A stretch of 64,000 bases of DNA. Origin: Bradyrhizobium sp. CSS354. Its GTDB lineage: Bacteria > Pseudomonadota > Alphaproteobacteria > Rhizobiales > Xanthobacteraceae. The DNA lies in assembly GCF_029051725.1 (NCBI RefSeq), contig NZ_JAACFU010000007.1:62001-126000 (forward strand). The letters are read 5' to 3'. Shown here piece by piece: positions 1-8,814 of the stretch. The translations under genes and the position numbers were made by a program. The notes under the pieces are model-generated. The model was not told the origin of the DNA, made no database searches, and saw only the letters and a program-made list of their open reading frames with translations. Every line of letters starts with the position of its first letter. Position 1 is the first letter of the stretch.

Positions 1-332
1 TCGCCATCGAGATCTGCGACCGGGTCGCGGTGATGTATGCCGGTCAGATCGTGGAGCAGGGCACGCTTCGCGACATCGTCCGCTCGCCGGTGCATCCCTA
101 TGCCAAGGGCCTGCTCGCCTCGACCGTCCACGGGGCCAAGCGGGGACAGCGGCTCGAGACCATCCCCGGCGCCCCGCCGTCGCTTGGCGAGAGGCCGCAC
201 AACTGCTCCTTTGCGCCCCGCTGCGCCGTAGCCCAGCCGCGCTGTCTGGAGCAACTGCCAGGGAATGTGGAGGTCGGGCCGGGCCGGGCGGCACGCTGCG
301 TGCTGGCGGAGCCGGTCACCGCGCTGTCGTGA
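1..332 (+). CDS. Oligo/dipeptide ABC transporter ATP-binding protein, C-terminal fragment
   Basis: This is the 3' end of a gene whose start lies before the window; the frame is open from base 3. The visible 109 residues begin AIEICDRVAVMYAGQIVEQG, the D-loop/H-loop distal part of an ABC ATPase. They continue into the C-terminal extension typical of Opp/Dpp peptide-importer ATPases, with HPYAKGLLAS and then a Cys-rich tail (NCSFAPRC, then two more Cys). In that family the extension follows the nucleotide-binding domain and carries conserved cysteines. Walker A and B lie outside the window. The partner permeases are presumably upstream. Family assignment is firm; the transported substrate cannot be told. 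Confidence 0.88.
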   Translation, partial: AIEICDRVAVMYAGQIVEQGTLRDIVRSPVHPYAKGLLASTVHGAKRGQRLETIPGAPPSLGERPHNCSFAPRCAVAQPRCLEQLPGNVEVGPGRAARCVLAEPVTALS

Positions 333-428
333 TATTTGGACCGCAGCGGGGAACGGGGGAACAGCATTCAGACCTCGTTCATCCAAGTTCCGCTTCCATG
401 GAACCGTTCACGCAGAGGGACCTCACTT

Positions 429-698
429 ATGTACATTTCCAATGAAGGTTTGCTTGTCATCCTGTTCGTCGGCCTCGTCGCTGGTTGGCTGGCCGGCAAG
501 GTGGTGCGCGGAACCGGGTTCGGCATCATCGGCGACATCGTGGTCGGCATCGCCGGCGCGCTGGTGGCGAGCTTCCTGTTTCCGAAGCTCGGCATTCGCA
601 TCGGCACCGGGCTGATATCCGAGATCGTCTATTCCGCGATCGGCGCGGTCATTCTGCTGCTGGTGGTACGGCTGGTCCGCGGCGGCGGCCGGTTTTAA
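429..698 (+). CDS. GlsB/YeaQ/YmgE-family small membrane protein
   Basis: An 89-residue, almost wholly hydrophobic protein with three predicted membrane segments. It has the glycine-rich pattern of the GlsB/YeaQ/YmgE (transglycosylase-associated) family: GWLAGKVVRGTGFGIIGD, then GIAGALVASFLFPKLGI. These inner-membrane proteins are often stress induced, but their biochemical role is unknown. The frame stays open upstream to 336. The ATG at 429 is preferred because a purine-rich AGAGGGA lies about 10 bases before it and the residues before it are not family-like. It stands alone between the ABC ATPase and the type I secretion genes. Confidence 0.8.
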   Translation: MYISNEGLLVILFVGLVAGWLAGKVVRGTGFGIIGDIVVGIAGALVASFLFPKLGIRIGTGLISEIVYSAIGAVILLLVVRLVRGGGRF

Positions 699-729
699 TG
701 GCGCCCGAGTTCGATTGATCGAACTTTTG

Positions 730-753
730 ACCTCTCCCCGCCCGGGGAGAGGT
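730..753. repeat. Short GC-rich palindrome (10-bp stem, 4-base loop)
   Basis: Perfect inverted repeat ACCTCTCCCC / GGGGAGAGGT around the loop GCCC, just after the GlsB-like gene. It could act as a weak terminator for that gene, but no T-run follows. It could instead be a remnant of a dispersed palindrome. The rest of 699-959 holds no convincing gene. A short open frame starting at 715 lacks codon structure and a ribosome site, and the stretch probably carries the promoter of the secretion operon. Confidence 0.6.
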
Positions 754-959
754 GACATGTCTGCAAGAAAAAGCCGCAAGATCGTGAGATTCCGGACTTG
801 CGTGCTAGGCCGGTCGGGGGTGATGTGGGCCATAGGGGGTCCCGGGTATTCGACTGCGTTGGGCGATGAGCGCAAACGCGATGTTAATCCGGGTCAATTA
901 CTCCTGAATTTGCCTTTGAAATCAGGGGCTTTGGCCCCTACCCGAAAGAGATCAGACTG

Positions 960-2705
960 ATGGCAGCCGTTCCCGGCGTCCGCCGCTCAGAGCTCGGTGA
1001 TGCGCTGCGCGCCTGTCGCGCGGCCTTTATCGGCGTCGGCTTGATGAGCTGCATGATCAACCTGCTCTATCTGACCGGGTCGATCTTCATGCTGGAGGTC
1101 TACGACCGGGTGCTGCCGAGCCGCAGCATTCCGACCCTGGTCGGCCTGATCGTCCTCGCCAGTTTCCTCTACATGGCGCAGGGCGTGCTGGACATGATCC
1201 GCAACCGGATATTGGGCCGGGTCGGCACCGCGCTGGACGAAGCCTTGAACAAGCGGGTGTTCGACACCATCGTGCGCCTGCCGCTGCTGGTCGGCAGCCG
1301 CAACGAGGGGCTTCAGCCGCTGCGCGATCTCGACAATGTCCGCTCCTTCCTCGGCGGCATGGGCCCGAGCGCGTTTTTCGACCTGCCCTGGCTGCCGCTG
1401 TATCTCGCCATCTGTTTCGCCTTCCACGTCATGATCGGCGTCACGGCGCTCGTCGGCGCGGTCATCCTGGTCGGGTTGACGCTAGTCACCGAGTTCATGT
1501 CCCGCCAGCCGGCGCGCGAGGCGATGGGGCTTGCCGCCCAGCGCAACGATCTCGCCCAAGCCAGCCGCCGCAACGCGGAAGTCATGGTGTCGATGGGCAT
1601 GGCCGGCCGGATGAACGCGCGCTGGAGCGAGGCCAACGAAAAATATCTCGACGGCAACCAGCGTGCGAGCGACGTCGCCGGCGGTCTCGGCGCAGTCGCA
1701 AAAGTGCTGCGCATGATGCTGCAATCGGCGGTGCTCGCGGTTGGTGCCTATCTCGTCATCCACCAGGAGGCGACCGCCGGCATCATCATCGCCGGCTCGA
1801 TCCTCTCGGCCCGTGCGCTCGCGCCGGTCGACCTCGCGATCGCGCACTGGAAATCCTTTGTCGCGGCACGCCAGAGCTGGCACCGCCTGACCCGCCTTCT
1901 GGAGCAGATGCCGGCACAGACGATGCCGACCCAGTTGCAGGCGCCCACCAGCCGCCTCTCGGTCGAAGGCATCGCCATGGTGCCCCCGGGCGACCAGCGC
2001 CTCATCGTGCAGGACGTCACCTTTGCGCTCGAAGCCGGCAACGGCCTTGGCGTGATCGGACCGAGCGGCTCCGGCAAGTCGTCGCTGATTCGTGCGCTGG
2101 TCGGCGTCTGGCAACCGGTCCGCGGCAAGGTGCGGCTCGACGGCGCGGCGCTCGACCAATGGTCGTCGGACATGCTCGGGCGCCATATCGGCTATCTGCC
2201 GCAGGACGTCGAATTGTTCGGCGGCACCATCGCGCAGAACATCAGCCGTTTCGACCCGGAGGCCACCTCTGACGGCATCATCGCGGCCGCCAAGGAAGCC
2301 GGCGTGCACGAGATGATCATCAAGATGCGCGAGGGCTACAACACGCAGGTCGGCGAGCAGGGCACGGCGCTCTCCGCGGGCCAGGCGCAGCGGGTGGCGC
2401 TGGCGCGCGCGCTCTATGGCAACCCGTTCCTGATCGTGCTCGACGAGCCCAATTCCAATCTCGATACCGAAGGCGACGAAGCGCTGACCCGCGCCATCCG
2501 CGCGTCGCGCGAGCGCGGCGCGATCGTCATCGTGGTGGCGCACCGCCCGATCGGCGTCGAAGCGGTCGACCAGATCCTGGTGCTGCGCGACGGTCGCATG
2601 CAGGCCTTCGGGCCGAAGGAACAGGTGCTCGCCCAAGTGCTTCAGCCGCGGGTGACGCCGCCGGCCCCGATCAAGATCGTCAGCGAAGGCGGAGCCAAGG
2701 CATGA
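960..2705 (+). CDS. Type I secretion system permease/ATPase (PrtD/HlyB-like, no C39 domain)
   Basis: A 581-residue half-size ABC exporter. The N-terminal half holds membrane segments (first near residues 21-50). The C-terminal nucleotide-binding domain has Walker A GPSGSGKSS (about 366-374), the signature LSAGQAQR (about 470) and Walker B LIVLDEP (about 491). There is no N-terminal peptidase domain, so it resembles the PrtD/AprD/HasD exporters of RTX-like proteins with uncleaved C-terminal signals, not bacteriocin exporters. It is an inner-membrane ATP-driven channel component. The stop overlaps the start of the adaptor gene (ATGA), so the two are translationally coupled. No secreted substrate or TolC gene is adjacent. 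Confidence 0.93.
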   Translation: MAAVPGVRRSELGDALRACRAAFIGVGLMSCMINLLYLTGSIFMLEVYDRVLPSRSIPTLVGLIVLASFLYMAQGVLDMIRNRILGRVGTALDEALNKRVFDTIVRLPLLVGSRNEGLQPLRDLDNVRSFLGGMGPSAFFDLPWLPLYLAICFAFHVMIGVTALVGAVILVGLTLVTEFMSRQPAREAMGLAAQRNDLAQASRRNAEVMVSMGMAGRMNARWSEANEKYLDGNQRASDVAGGLGAVAKVLRMMLQSAVLAVGAYLVIHQEATAGIIIAGSILSARALAPVDLAIAHWKSFVAARQSWHRLTRLLEQMPAQTMPTQLQAPTSRLSVEGIAMVPPGDQRLIVQDVTFALEAGNGLGVIGPSGSGKSSLIRALVGVWQPVRGKVRLDGAALDQWSSDMLGRHIGYLPQDVELFGGTIAQNISRFDPEATSDGIIAAAKEAGVHEMIIKMREGYNTQVGEQGTALSAGQAQRVALARALYGNPFLIVLDEPNSNLDTEGDEALTRAIRASRERGAIVIVVAHRPIGVEAVDQILVLRDGRMQAFGPKEQVLAQVLQPRVTPPAPIKIVSEGGAKA

Positions 2706-4036
2706 GCACGATGGCGCTCGGCGGCGCGAAGCCTGCCGCGAAGCGGACGGTACGGCAGTCGATCCGGTTTCACCTGATGCTCGGGCTTGGGATCGTGCTG
2801 GTCCTCCTGATCGGCCTCGGCGGCTGGGGATCGACCGTGCAGATCTCGGGCGCGCTGATCGCGCCGGGTCAGATCGTGGTCGAGTCCAACGTCAAGAAGG
2901 TGCAGCATCCGACCGGCGGCGTCGTCGGCGAGTTGCGTGCGCGCGATGGCGACGTGGTCAAGGCCGGCGACATCGTGGTGCGGCTCGACGACACCGTCAC
3001 CAAGGCCAACCTCGCCATCGTCACCAAGAATCTCGACGCCGCGCAGGCGCGCACGGCGCGGCTTCAGGCCGAGCAGCGTGGTCTCGACAAGGTCGAATTC
3101 CCACAATCGCTTCTCGATCGCGGCAACGAAAACGACATCAAGACTTTGCTCGATGCCGAAACCAAGCTGTTTGACGTGCGCGTCAACGGCCGCGCTGGCC
3201 AGAAGGCGCAGCTTCGCGAGCGCATCCAGCAACTCAACGAGGAGATCCAGGGCCTTTCCGCGCAGGAGAGAGCCAAAGACAGGGAAATCTCGCTGGTGCA
3301 GCAGGAACTCGTCGGTGTCCGGGATCTCTATGACAAGCACCTGGTGCAGATCTCCCGCCTGACCACGCTCGAACGCGATACCGCCCGCCTCAACGGCGAG
3401 CGCGCGCAATACATCGCCTCGCGCGCGCAGGCCAAGGGCAAGATCACCGAGACCGAGCTCCAGATCATCCAGGTCGACAAGGACATGGTCAGCGAGGTCT
3501 CCAAGGATCTGCGCGAGACCAACGACAAGATCGGCGAAATGATCGAGCGCAAGGTCGCCGCCGAGGACCAGCTTCGCCGCGTCGACATCCGCGCGCCGCA
3601 GGACGGCATGGTGCTGCAATCGACCGTGCATACCGTTGGTGGCGTCATCACCGCCGGCGACGCCCTCATGCTGATCGTGCCGCAGGCCGACGATCTCCAG
3701 GTCGAGGCCAAGGTCAATCCGGTCGATATCGACAAGCTCCAGATCGGCCAGAAGACGCTGCTGCGCCTGTCGGCCTTCAACCAGCGCACCACGCCGGAGC
3801 TCAACGGCGTCGTCAGCCGCGTCTCGCCCGACGTCACCACCGATCAGCGCACCGGCCAGAGCTACTACACCATCCGCGTCTCGCTGTCCGCAGAAGAGGT
3901 CGCCAAGCTCGGTGACTCCAGGCTGATCCCCGGCATGCCGGCGGAAGCCTTCGTCCAGACCGGCGACCGCACCATGCTGTCCTATCTGATGAAGCCGCTG
4001 CACGACCAGTTCATGCGCGCGTTCCGGGAGAAGTGA
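2702..4036 (+). CDS. HlyD-family type I secretion adaptor (membrane fusion protein)
   Basis: A 444-residue periplasmic adaptor for the upstream ABC exporter. One membrane helix lies near residues 24-44 (LMLGLGIVLVLLIGLGGW). A first half of the biotinyl-lipoyl domain follows (VVGELRARDGDVVKAGDIVV), then a long charged coiled-coil hairpin (about 110-290), the second lipoyl half (IRAPQDGMVLQ) and a beta-barrel C-terminus. This is the PrtE/HlyD order. In the family it bridges the inner-membrane ATPase and an outer-membrane TolC channel. It overlaps the ATPase gene by four bases. The outer-membrane partner must be encoded elsewhere. Confidence 0.93.
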   Translation: MSTMALGGAKPAAKRTVRQSIRFHLMLGLGIVLVLLIGLGGWGSTVQISGALIAPGQIVVESNVKKVQHPTGGVVGELRARDGDVVKAGDIVVRLDDTVTKANLAIVTKNLDAAQARTARLQAEQRGLDKVEFPQSLLDRGNENDIKTLLDAETKLFDVRVNGRAGQKAQLRERIQQLNEEIQGLSAQERAKDREISLVQQELVGVRDLYDKHLVQISRLTTLERDTARLNGERAQYIASRAQAKGKITETELQIIQVDKDMVSEVSKDLRETNDKIGEMIERKVAAEDQLRRVDIRAPQDGMVLQSTVHTVGGVITAGDALMLIVPQADDLQVEAKVNPVDIDKLQIGQKTLLRLSAFNQRTTPELNGVVSRVSPDVTTDQRTGQSYYTIRVSLSAEEVAKLGDSRLIPGMPAEAFVQTGDRTMLSYLMKPLHDQFMRAFREK

Positions 4037-4063
4037 CGCGCGAAAGCGCATCCTCGCCTCTTT

Positions 4064-4144
4064 CGTCATTGCGAGCGTAGCGAAGCAATCTAGGTTGCCT
4101 CCGCGGCGACATTTCTGGATTGCTTCCCTACGCTCGCAATGACG
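4064..4144. repeat. Dispersed palindromic element, family A copy 1
   Basis: Two 27-base arms, CGTCATTGCGAGCGTAGCGA... at 4064-4090 and its reverse complement at 4118-4144, differ at one position and are separated by 27 bases. Related copies lie at 31316-31395 and 55099-55177. It starts 28 bases after the secretion operon stop, so it may also serve as a transcript 3' end. It is non-coding. Confidence 0.85.
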
Positions 4145-4211
4145 GGGCTTCTTTCTTGCTTTAGTTTTCTTGTTATAGTTCGATTCAGCCCCAGAAACCC
4201 GGCGTCGAACA

Positions 4212-5690
4212 ATGCAATCCATCCAATCCCCACCCTCTGTCGCCACCGAATCCTTCTCCGATGCTGGCCTCGCCGCCGCCCGTCTCGAAGAGATCTACGA
4301 GCGCAACACGAAGTTCCTGCGTGACCGGTTCGAAGCTTACGTCAACGGCGAGGCAATCACGACGCGGGTGCGAGCCTTCTATCCCTTCGTCCGTGTCACC
4401 ACCGCGACGCATGCTCGGCTGGATTCGCGTCTCGCCTACGGCTTCGTCGCGCGGCCCGGTGTGCACGAGACCAGCGTCACGCGTCCGGATCTGTTCCGGA
4501 CTTATCTGACCGAGCAGATCGGGCTGTTGATCCAGAACCACGGCGTCCCGGTCGAAATTGGCCAGTCCAGCGAACCGATCCCGGTTCATTTCGCCTATCG
4601 CCGCGATATCAACATCGAAGCCGCCATCACCACCAGCGAGAATTCCCCCGTGACGCGATCGCTGCGCGATGCGTTCGACGTGCCTGATCTGGCCACCATG
4701 GACGATGCCATCGCCGACGGCACCTTCGAGCTTCAGCCCGGTGCGCCCGAGCCGCTGTCCCTGTTTCGGGCGGCCCGCGTCGACTACTCGCTGCGTCGGC
4801 TCTACCACTACACGGGCACGGATCCAGAGTATTTCCAGAACTTCGTGATCTTCACCAACTACCAGTTTTACGTCGACGCCTTCGCGCAGCTCTGCCAGCA
4901 GCGGCTTCAGGCTGGCGAGGCCGGCCTCGACGCCTTCGTTGCTCCAGGCAACGTGATCACGCGCAGCGGCGGCGCGACGACAGGCGTTGCGCCCGCGCGC
5001 GCGCCGCAGATGCCAGCCTTCCATCTGGTCGCGCCCGGCTATCGCGGCATCACCCTGATCAACATTGGCACCGGTCCGTCCAACGCGCGCAACGTCACCG
5101 ACCATGTTGCCGTGCTGCGGCCCCATGCCTGGCTGATGCTCGGCCATTGCGCGGGCCTGCGCAACACGCAGCGGCTCGGCGACTACGTGCTCGCCCATGG
5201 CTACGTGCGCGAGGATCATGTGCTCGATCGTGAGTTGCCGCTGTGGGTGCCGATCCCGGCGCTCGCGGAGATGCAGGTCGCGCTCGAGGAGGCGGTCGAG
5301 GACGTCACCGGGCTCGAAGGTTTCGAGCTCAAGCGCCTGATGCGTACCGGCACCGTCGCGAGCGTCGACAACCGTAATTGGGAGATCAGCGGGCCCGATG
5401 TCATTCGTCGCTTGTCGCATTCGCGCGCGGTTGCGCTCGACATGGAATCGGCCGCGATTGCCGCCAACGGCTACCGCTTTCGCGTCCCCTACGGCACGCT
5501 GCTGTGCGTCTCGGACAAGCCTCTGCACGGAGAGATCAAGCTCGCAGGCATGGCCAGCGAATTCTACCGCCGCCGTGTCGGCCAGCATCTCGAGATCGGC
5601 TTGAAGGCGCTGGAACGGCTCAAGCAGCAGGAATCCGAGCGGCTGCATTCGCGAAAGCTCCGCAGTTTTGCCGAAGTTGCGTTTCAGTAG
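4212..5690 (+). CDS. amn: AMP nucleosidase
   Basis: A 492-residue protein matching AMP nucleosidase along its length and close to the usual size of about 480-490 residues. The enzyme hydrolyses AMP to adenine and ribose 5-phosphate in purine salvage and energy-charge control. The N-terminal part (about 1-200; YNGE-like YVNGEAITTRVRAFYPFVRV) matches the regulatory domain. The C-terminal half (GYRGITLINIGTGPSNARN, then ALDMESAAIAANGYRFRVPYG) is the nucleoside-phosphorylase fold with the purine-site DMESA motif. It is monocistronic, with a palindromic repeat upstream and a DUF1488 gene downstream. Confidence 0.93.
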   Translation: MQSIQSPPSVATESFSDAGLAAARLEEIYERNTKFLRDRFEAYVNGEAITTRVRAFYPFVRVTTATHARLDSRLAYGFVARPGVHETSVTRPDLFRTYLTEQIGLLIQNHGVPVEIGQSSEPIPVHFAYRRDINIEAAITTSENSPVTRSLRDAFDVPDLATMDDAIADGTFELQPGAPEPLSLFRAARVDYSLRRLYHYTGTDPEYFQNFVIFTNYQFYVDAFAQLCQQRLQAGEAGLDAFVAPGNVITRSGGATTGVAPARAPQMPAFHLVAPGYRGITLINIGTGPSNARNVTDHVAVLRPHAWLMLGHCAGLRNTQRLGDYVLAHGYVREDHVLDRELPLWVPIPALAEMQVALEEAVEDVTGLEGFELKRLMRTGTVASVDNRNWEISGPDVIRRLSHSRAVALDMESAAIAANGYRFRVPYGTLLCVSDKPLHGEIKLAGMASEFYRRRVGQHLEIGLKALERLKQQESERLHSRKLRSFAEVAFQ

Positions 5691-5767
5691 GCGAAGGGTT
5701 GCCTTTGCTGCTGACAAGCAGCGGGATTTTCGGCATTTTCGGCGCGGGGGTCGACCGGGACGACTTG

Positions 5768-6043
5768 ATGCCACTCATGCGCGACAGGATCATTGGCCAT
5801 GATCTCGAACGGCTCGCCTTTCGCTTCACCATGCTGAACGACGGCGAGGTCGTGCAGTGCCAGATCAGCGACGCCGCGATGGACGAGCTTGCGGGCATGC
5901 AGGGCACCGAAAGCAGCGCGCGGCAGGCCCAGTTCTTGTCGCTGCGCGAGACCATCGAGCGGCTTGCGTCAGACCTCTACGACGAGGCGCCGCGGGTCAG
6001 GGGACATGTGGTGCGGATCTTTACGCGACATTTGCAGCGGTAA
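5768..6043 (+). CDS. DUF1488 family small protein
   Basis: A 91-residue soluble protein with the DUF1488 pattern: an N-terminal beta-rich part (FRFTMLNDGEVVQCQIS) followed by a helical part ending RHLQR. The function of the family is unknown; it is widespread in alphaproteobacteria. The frame is open further upstream into the amn coding region. ATG 5768, or the nearby 5777, is taken as the start because the protein then begins at the family's usual N-terminus. It follows amn by 77 bases on the same strand and could be cotranscribed. Confidence 0.7.
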   Translation: MPLMRDRIIGHDLERLAFRFTMLNDGEVVQCQISDAAMDELAGMQGTESSARQAQFLSLRETIERLASDLYDEAPRVRGHVVRIFTRHLQR

Positions 6044-6282
6044 TTTCGCTCCAGGCTCCGTCGTCATGTCCGGAGCAGTTCGTCACTTGGTCAAGATCCA
6101 GTCTTGCCGGGCTTACCTTCCCGCTGGCGGCCTTTCGATGATCGTCAATTCCTCTAAAGCATTCGCTAACCAAGCAACCGTTTCGCGGCAATCTTAAGAT
6201 CTGCGAAACCAGACGTTATACGACTATGAATTGATGACCCGTAGAGGTTAGGTCACGAAAATGGGGCCTCACGAGTGCTCGC

Positions 6283-7659
6283 GTGACAAAAGAGATTGTT
6301 GGAAACGACGCGATCCGCGGACCCGGTCATGACGTCAACCCGGACAAGACGCTGCCAAAGAGTTGGCGGCTCGCAATTGCCGTAGCGATCGGATGCGGAC
6401 TCCTGGGCCTTGCGCTCCGCTACTTCGCCCGGAAGCATGCGACCGACGACGCCATTCAGCATCTGATCCCCTGGTATGTCTTCGCGCGCGATCACGGTGT
6501 CGCCGGGCTGGCCGAAGCCTTTACCAACTACACGCCGTTCTACAGCTACCTCCTGTTGATTGCCGCCCGATTTGATTGGCTAGGCGAGCCACTTTCCCTC
6601 GTGAAAGCGATCTCGGTAGTCTTCGAGTTGGGCTGCGCGATCGCCGTGGCCCAGATCGTCTGGCGAGCGACAAGGCTGCCATTGCGCGCCTCCCTGGCCT
6701 TCTGCGCTGTTTGGCTTGCACCGACGGTGATCTTCAACGGCGCAATGTGGGCGGAGAGTGATTCGATCTGGACCTTCTTCACGCTGGTTTCCGTCGCGCT
6801 GTTCATGCGGGATCGAAACGGCGTTGCGTCATTTGCGATGGCCTTTTCGGTGAAGGCTCAGGGCGTGTTCCTGGGACCCTTCGTGCTCGGCATGGTTCTG
6901 CGCCGCAGGATCCACCTGGCATGGCTCGCCACCGTTCCCGGGATCTATGTGGTTCTCGCCATTCCGGCTCTCGTCGCCGGCAGATCCTTGGCCTCCGTGC
7001 TCGCGGTCTATTTGGACCAGGCTCACACCTTCAATCGCCTCACCATGAACGCGGCCAACATCTGGGTGTTGGCCGGGGGAATGCCGTACACGATCGGGGT
7101 CGCCGTCGGTATGGTGCTCGCGGCGGCGAGCGGGCTCGCCTTGTCGATCTTCATCGCGCGCTCTCAACGGACGGGGCCGGAGTTTATTCTCCTCGCAGCG
7201 TGTGTATCGCTGATGCTCATGCCGTACCTGCTCCCGAAGATGCACGAGCGGTATTTCTACGCCTTCGAACTTGCGTCGATCGCGCTGGCCTGCCTCAATC
7301 CGCGCTATGTGGCCCTCGCGGTGATTGCTCAGGTCGACGGCGTTTTATCCTATCTTGCGTTCGAAAGCGGAATCGTCCTGGGCGTGCTGCCGGCGGCACT
7401 CTGCAACAGCCTTCTCGTATACTACCTCGTGCTTGATCTTTGGCACGGCGAACGCGGATTTCGCTTTCCGAGGCTTGCCTGGTTCGGCTTCATCGCGTCG
7501 ACCGCGGGACTGTTCTCTTACCTGGTCATCCAAGGGCCTGGTTTGAACATATCGCCCGTGTACCTGCTCACGACGGGTCTCGTCACAGCTGCGGCGCTGC
7601 TGCTCCTGAAAGAGTCACGTTGCGACTTGGCCGGCCCGGACCAGTTGCCTCAATCCTGA
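6283..7659 (+). CDS. Multi-spanning membrane protein, GT-C-type glycosyltransferase-like
   Basis: A 458-residue protein with about 10-12 hydrophobic segments. After the first helix it has a short loop with DD (HATDDAIQHLIPWY), and later the segments TNYTPFYSYLL and PKMHERYFY. This layout resembles polyprenyl-linked mannosyl/glycosyltransferases of the GT-C fold, where acidic residues in the first periplasmic loop are catalytic and a HERYFY motif recurs near the end. The start is GTG at 6283, since the nearby ATG 6261 is in another frame. The donor and acceptor cannot be told. The 239 bases upstream are relatively AT-rich and hold no gene, so they probably carry the promoter. Confidence 0.7.
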   Translation: MTKEIVGNDAIRGPGHDVNPDKTLPKSWRLAIAVAIGCGLLGLALRYFARKHATDDAIQHLIPWYVFARDHGVAGLAEAFTNYTPFYSYLLLIAARFDWLGEPLSLVKAISVVFELGCAIAVAQIVWRATRLPLRASLAFCAVWLAPTVIFNGAMWAESDSIWTFFTLVSVALFMRDRNGVASFAMAFSVKAQGVFLGPFVLGMVLRRRIHLAWLATVPGIYVVLAIPALVAGRSLASVLAVYLDQAHTFNRLTMNAANIWVLAGGMPYTIGVAVGMVLAAASGLALSIFIARSQRTGPEFILLAACVSLMLMPYLLPKMHERYFYAFELASIALACLNPRYVALAVIAQVDGVLSYLAFESGIVLGVLPAALCNSLLVYYLVLDLWHGERGFRFPRLAWFGFIASTAGLFSYLVIQGPGLNISPVYLLTTGLVTAAALLLLKESRCDLAGPDQLPQS

Positions 7660-7680
7660 GCGTCCCGCCTCATCCGGCCA

Positions 7681-8769
7681 TCAGCTGTCAAACATGATCA
7701 CGCTGCGCAGCGTCTTGCCGGCCTTCATGTTGGCAAAACCTTCGTTGATCTCGGAAAGCTTCAGTTTGGCCGAGATCCAGTCCTCCAGATGCAGCCGGCC
7801 GCGCAGGTAGAAATCCACCAGCCGCGGCATGTCGACGCGAAAATGGTTCGAGCCCATCGATGAGCCCTGGATCCTGCGCTCGCGCAGGAAGTCGAAGCCA
7901 TGCAGCTCAATCTTCTGACCAAACGGGATCATGCCGACGATGGTGGCGGTGCCGCCCGAGGCGAGCATGCCGAAGGCCTGCTCGGCGGTCTCCTTGCGGC
8001 CGAGCACCTCGAAGGAATGATGCACGCCGCCATTGGTGAGATCGCGCACCTGCTTCACGACGTCGCCGTCGGTGGGGTTGATGATGTCGGTCGCGCCCAG
8101 CTTGGTCGCGAGCTGGAGTTTTGCCGGATTGGTGTCGATGGCGATGATGCGGCCGGCGCCCGCGATCTGCGCGCCGTTGATCGCGGCCATGCCGACACCG
8201 CCGCACCCGATCACGGCCACTGTCTCGCCGGCCGTCACCTTTGCCGTGTTCACGACCGCGCCGTAGCCGGTGATGACGCCGCAGCCGATCAGCGCAGCGA
8301 GATCGAGCGGCATCTCCTTGCGGATTTTGACGATCGCGTTCTCGTGCACCAGCATCTGCTCGGCGAAGGACGAGAGATTGAGAAACTGATGCAGCTTCTC
8401 GGAGCGGGCCCATTGCATCCGATTGGAAGCCCCCGGTAGCAGTTTTACCGTGGTGTCGGTGCAGAGCACCGTGCGGCCCGTGGTGCAATTGTCGCAGGTG
8501 CCGCAGAACACCGACAGGCAAGTGACGACATGGTCGCCCGGTTTCACATAGGTGACGTCGGAGCCGACCTGCTCGACGACACCGGCCGATTCGTGCCCGA
8601 GGACCGCAGGCAGCGGATGCGGATACAGTCCTTCCATGAAGTGCAGATCGGAGTGGCAGAGACCTGCGACCGAGGTCCGGATCAGGACCTCGCGCGGGCC
8701 GGGCTTCGGCAGGCTGACATCCTCGATGACCAGGGGCTTGTTGACTTCATGGAGGACGGCGGCCTTCAT
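7681..8769 (-). CDS. Zinc-dependent alcohol dehydrogenase (class III-like MDR)
   Basis: A 362-residue medium-chain dehydrogenase. It has the catalytic-zinc residues (CHSDLHFMEG, GHESAG and the later Cys in IGCGVITGYG) and the structural-zinc cluster CGTCDNC...C. The Rossmann motif is VIGCGGVGMAA, followed by an acidic residue (AIDTNP) that suggests NAD preference. It should oxidise an alcohol to an aldehyde or the reverse; the substrate is unknown. A good ribosome site (GGGAGTG) precedes the ATG. It is downstream of an acyl-CoA dehydrogenase on the same strand with a 45-base gap, so the two may be an operon. Confidence 0.9.
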   Translation of the reverse strand: MKAAVLHEVNKPLVIEDVSLPKPGPREVLIRTSVAGLCHSDLHFMEGLYPHPLPAVLGHESAGVVEQVGSDVTYVKPGDHVVTCLSVFCGTCDNCTTGRTVLCTDTTVKLLPGASNRMQWARSEKLHQFLNLSSFAEQMLVHENAIVKIRKEMPLDLAALIGCGVITGYGAVVNTAKVTAGETVAVIGCGGVGMAAINGAQIAGAGRIIAIDTNPAKLQLATKLGATDIINPTDGDVVKQVRDLTNGGVHHSFEVLGRKETAEQAFGMLASGGTATIVGMIPFGQKIELHGFDFLRERRIQGSSMGSNHFRVDMPRLVDFYLRGRLHLEDWISAKLKLSEINEGFANMKAGKTLRSVIMFDS

Positions 8770-8814
8770 CGAGCACTCCCTATCGCTTTTTTCTTGCTTG
8801 AACGCAGGTGCAGC

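Noticed and set aside
715..960. Open frame of 81 codons before the secretion ATPase gene
   Set aside because: It runs through a palindrome, lacks a ribosome site and has no similarity to any family; the spacer probably carries the operon promoter.
2642..4246. Long minus-strand frame antisense to the HlyD adaptor
   Set aside because: It is the mirror of a well-supported gene in high-GC DNA, with low-complexity Asp/Leu/Gly composition typical of such shadows.
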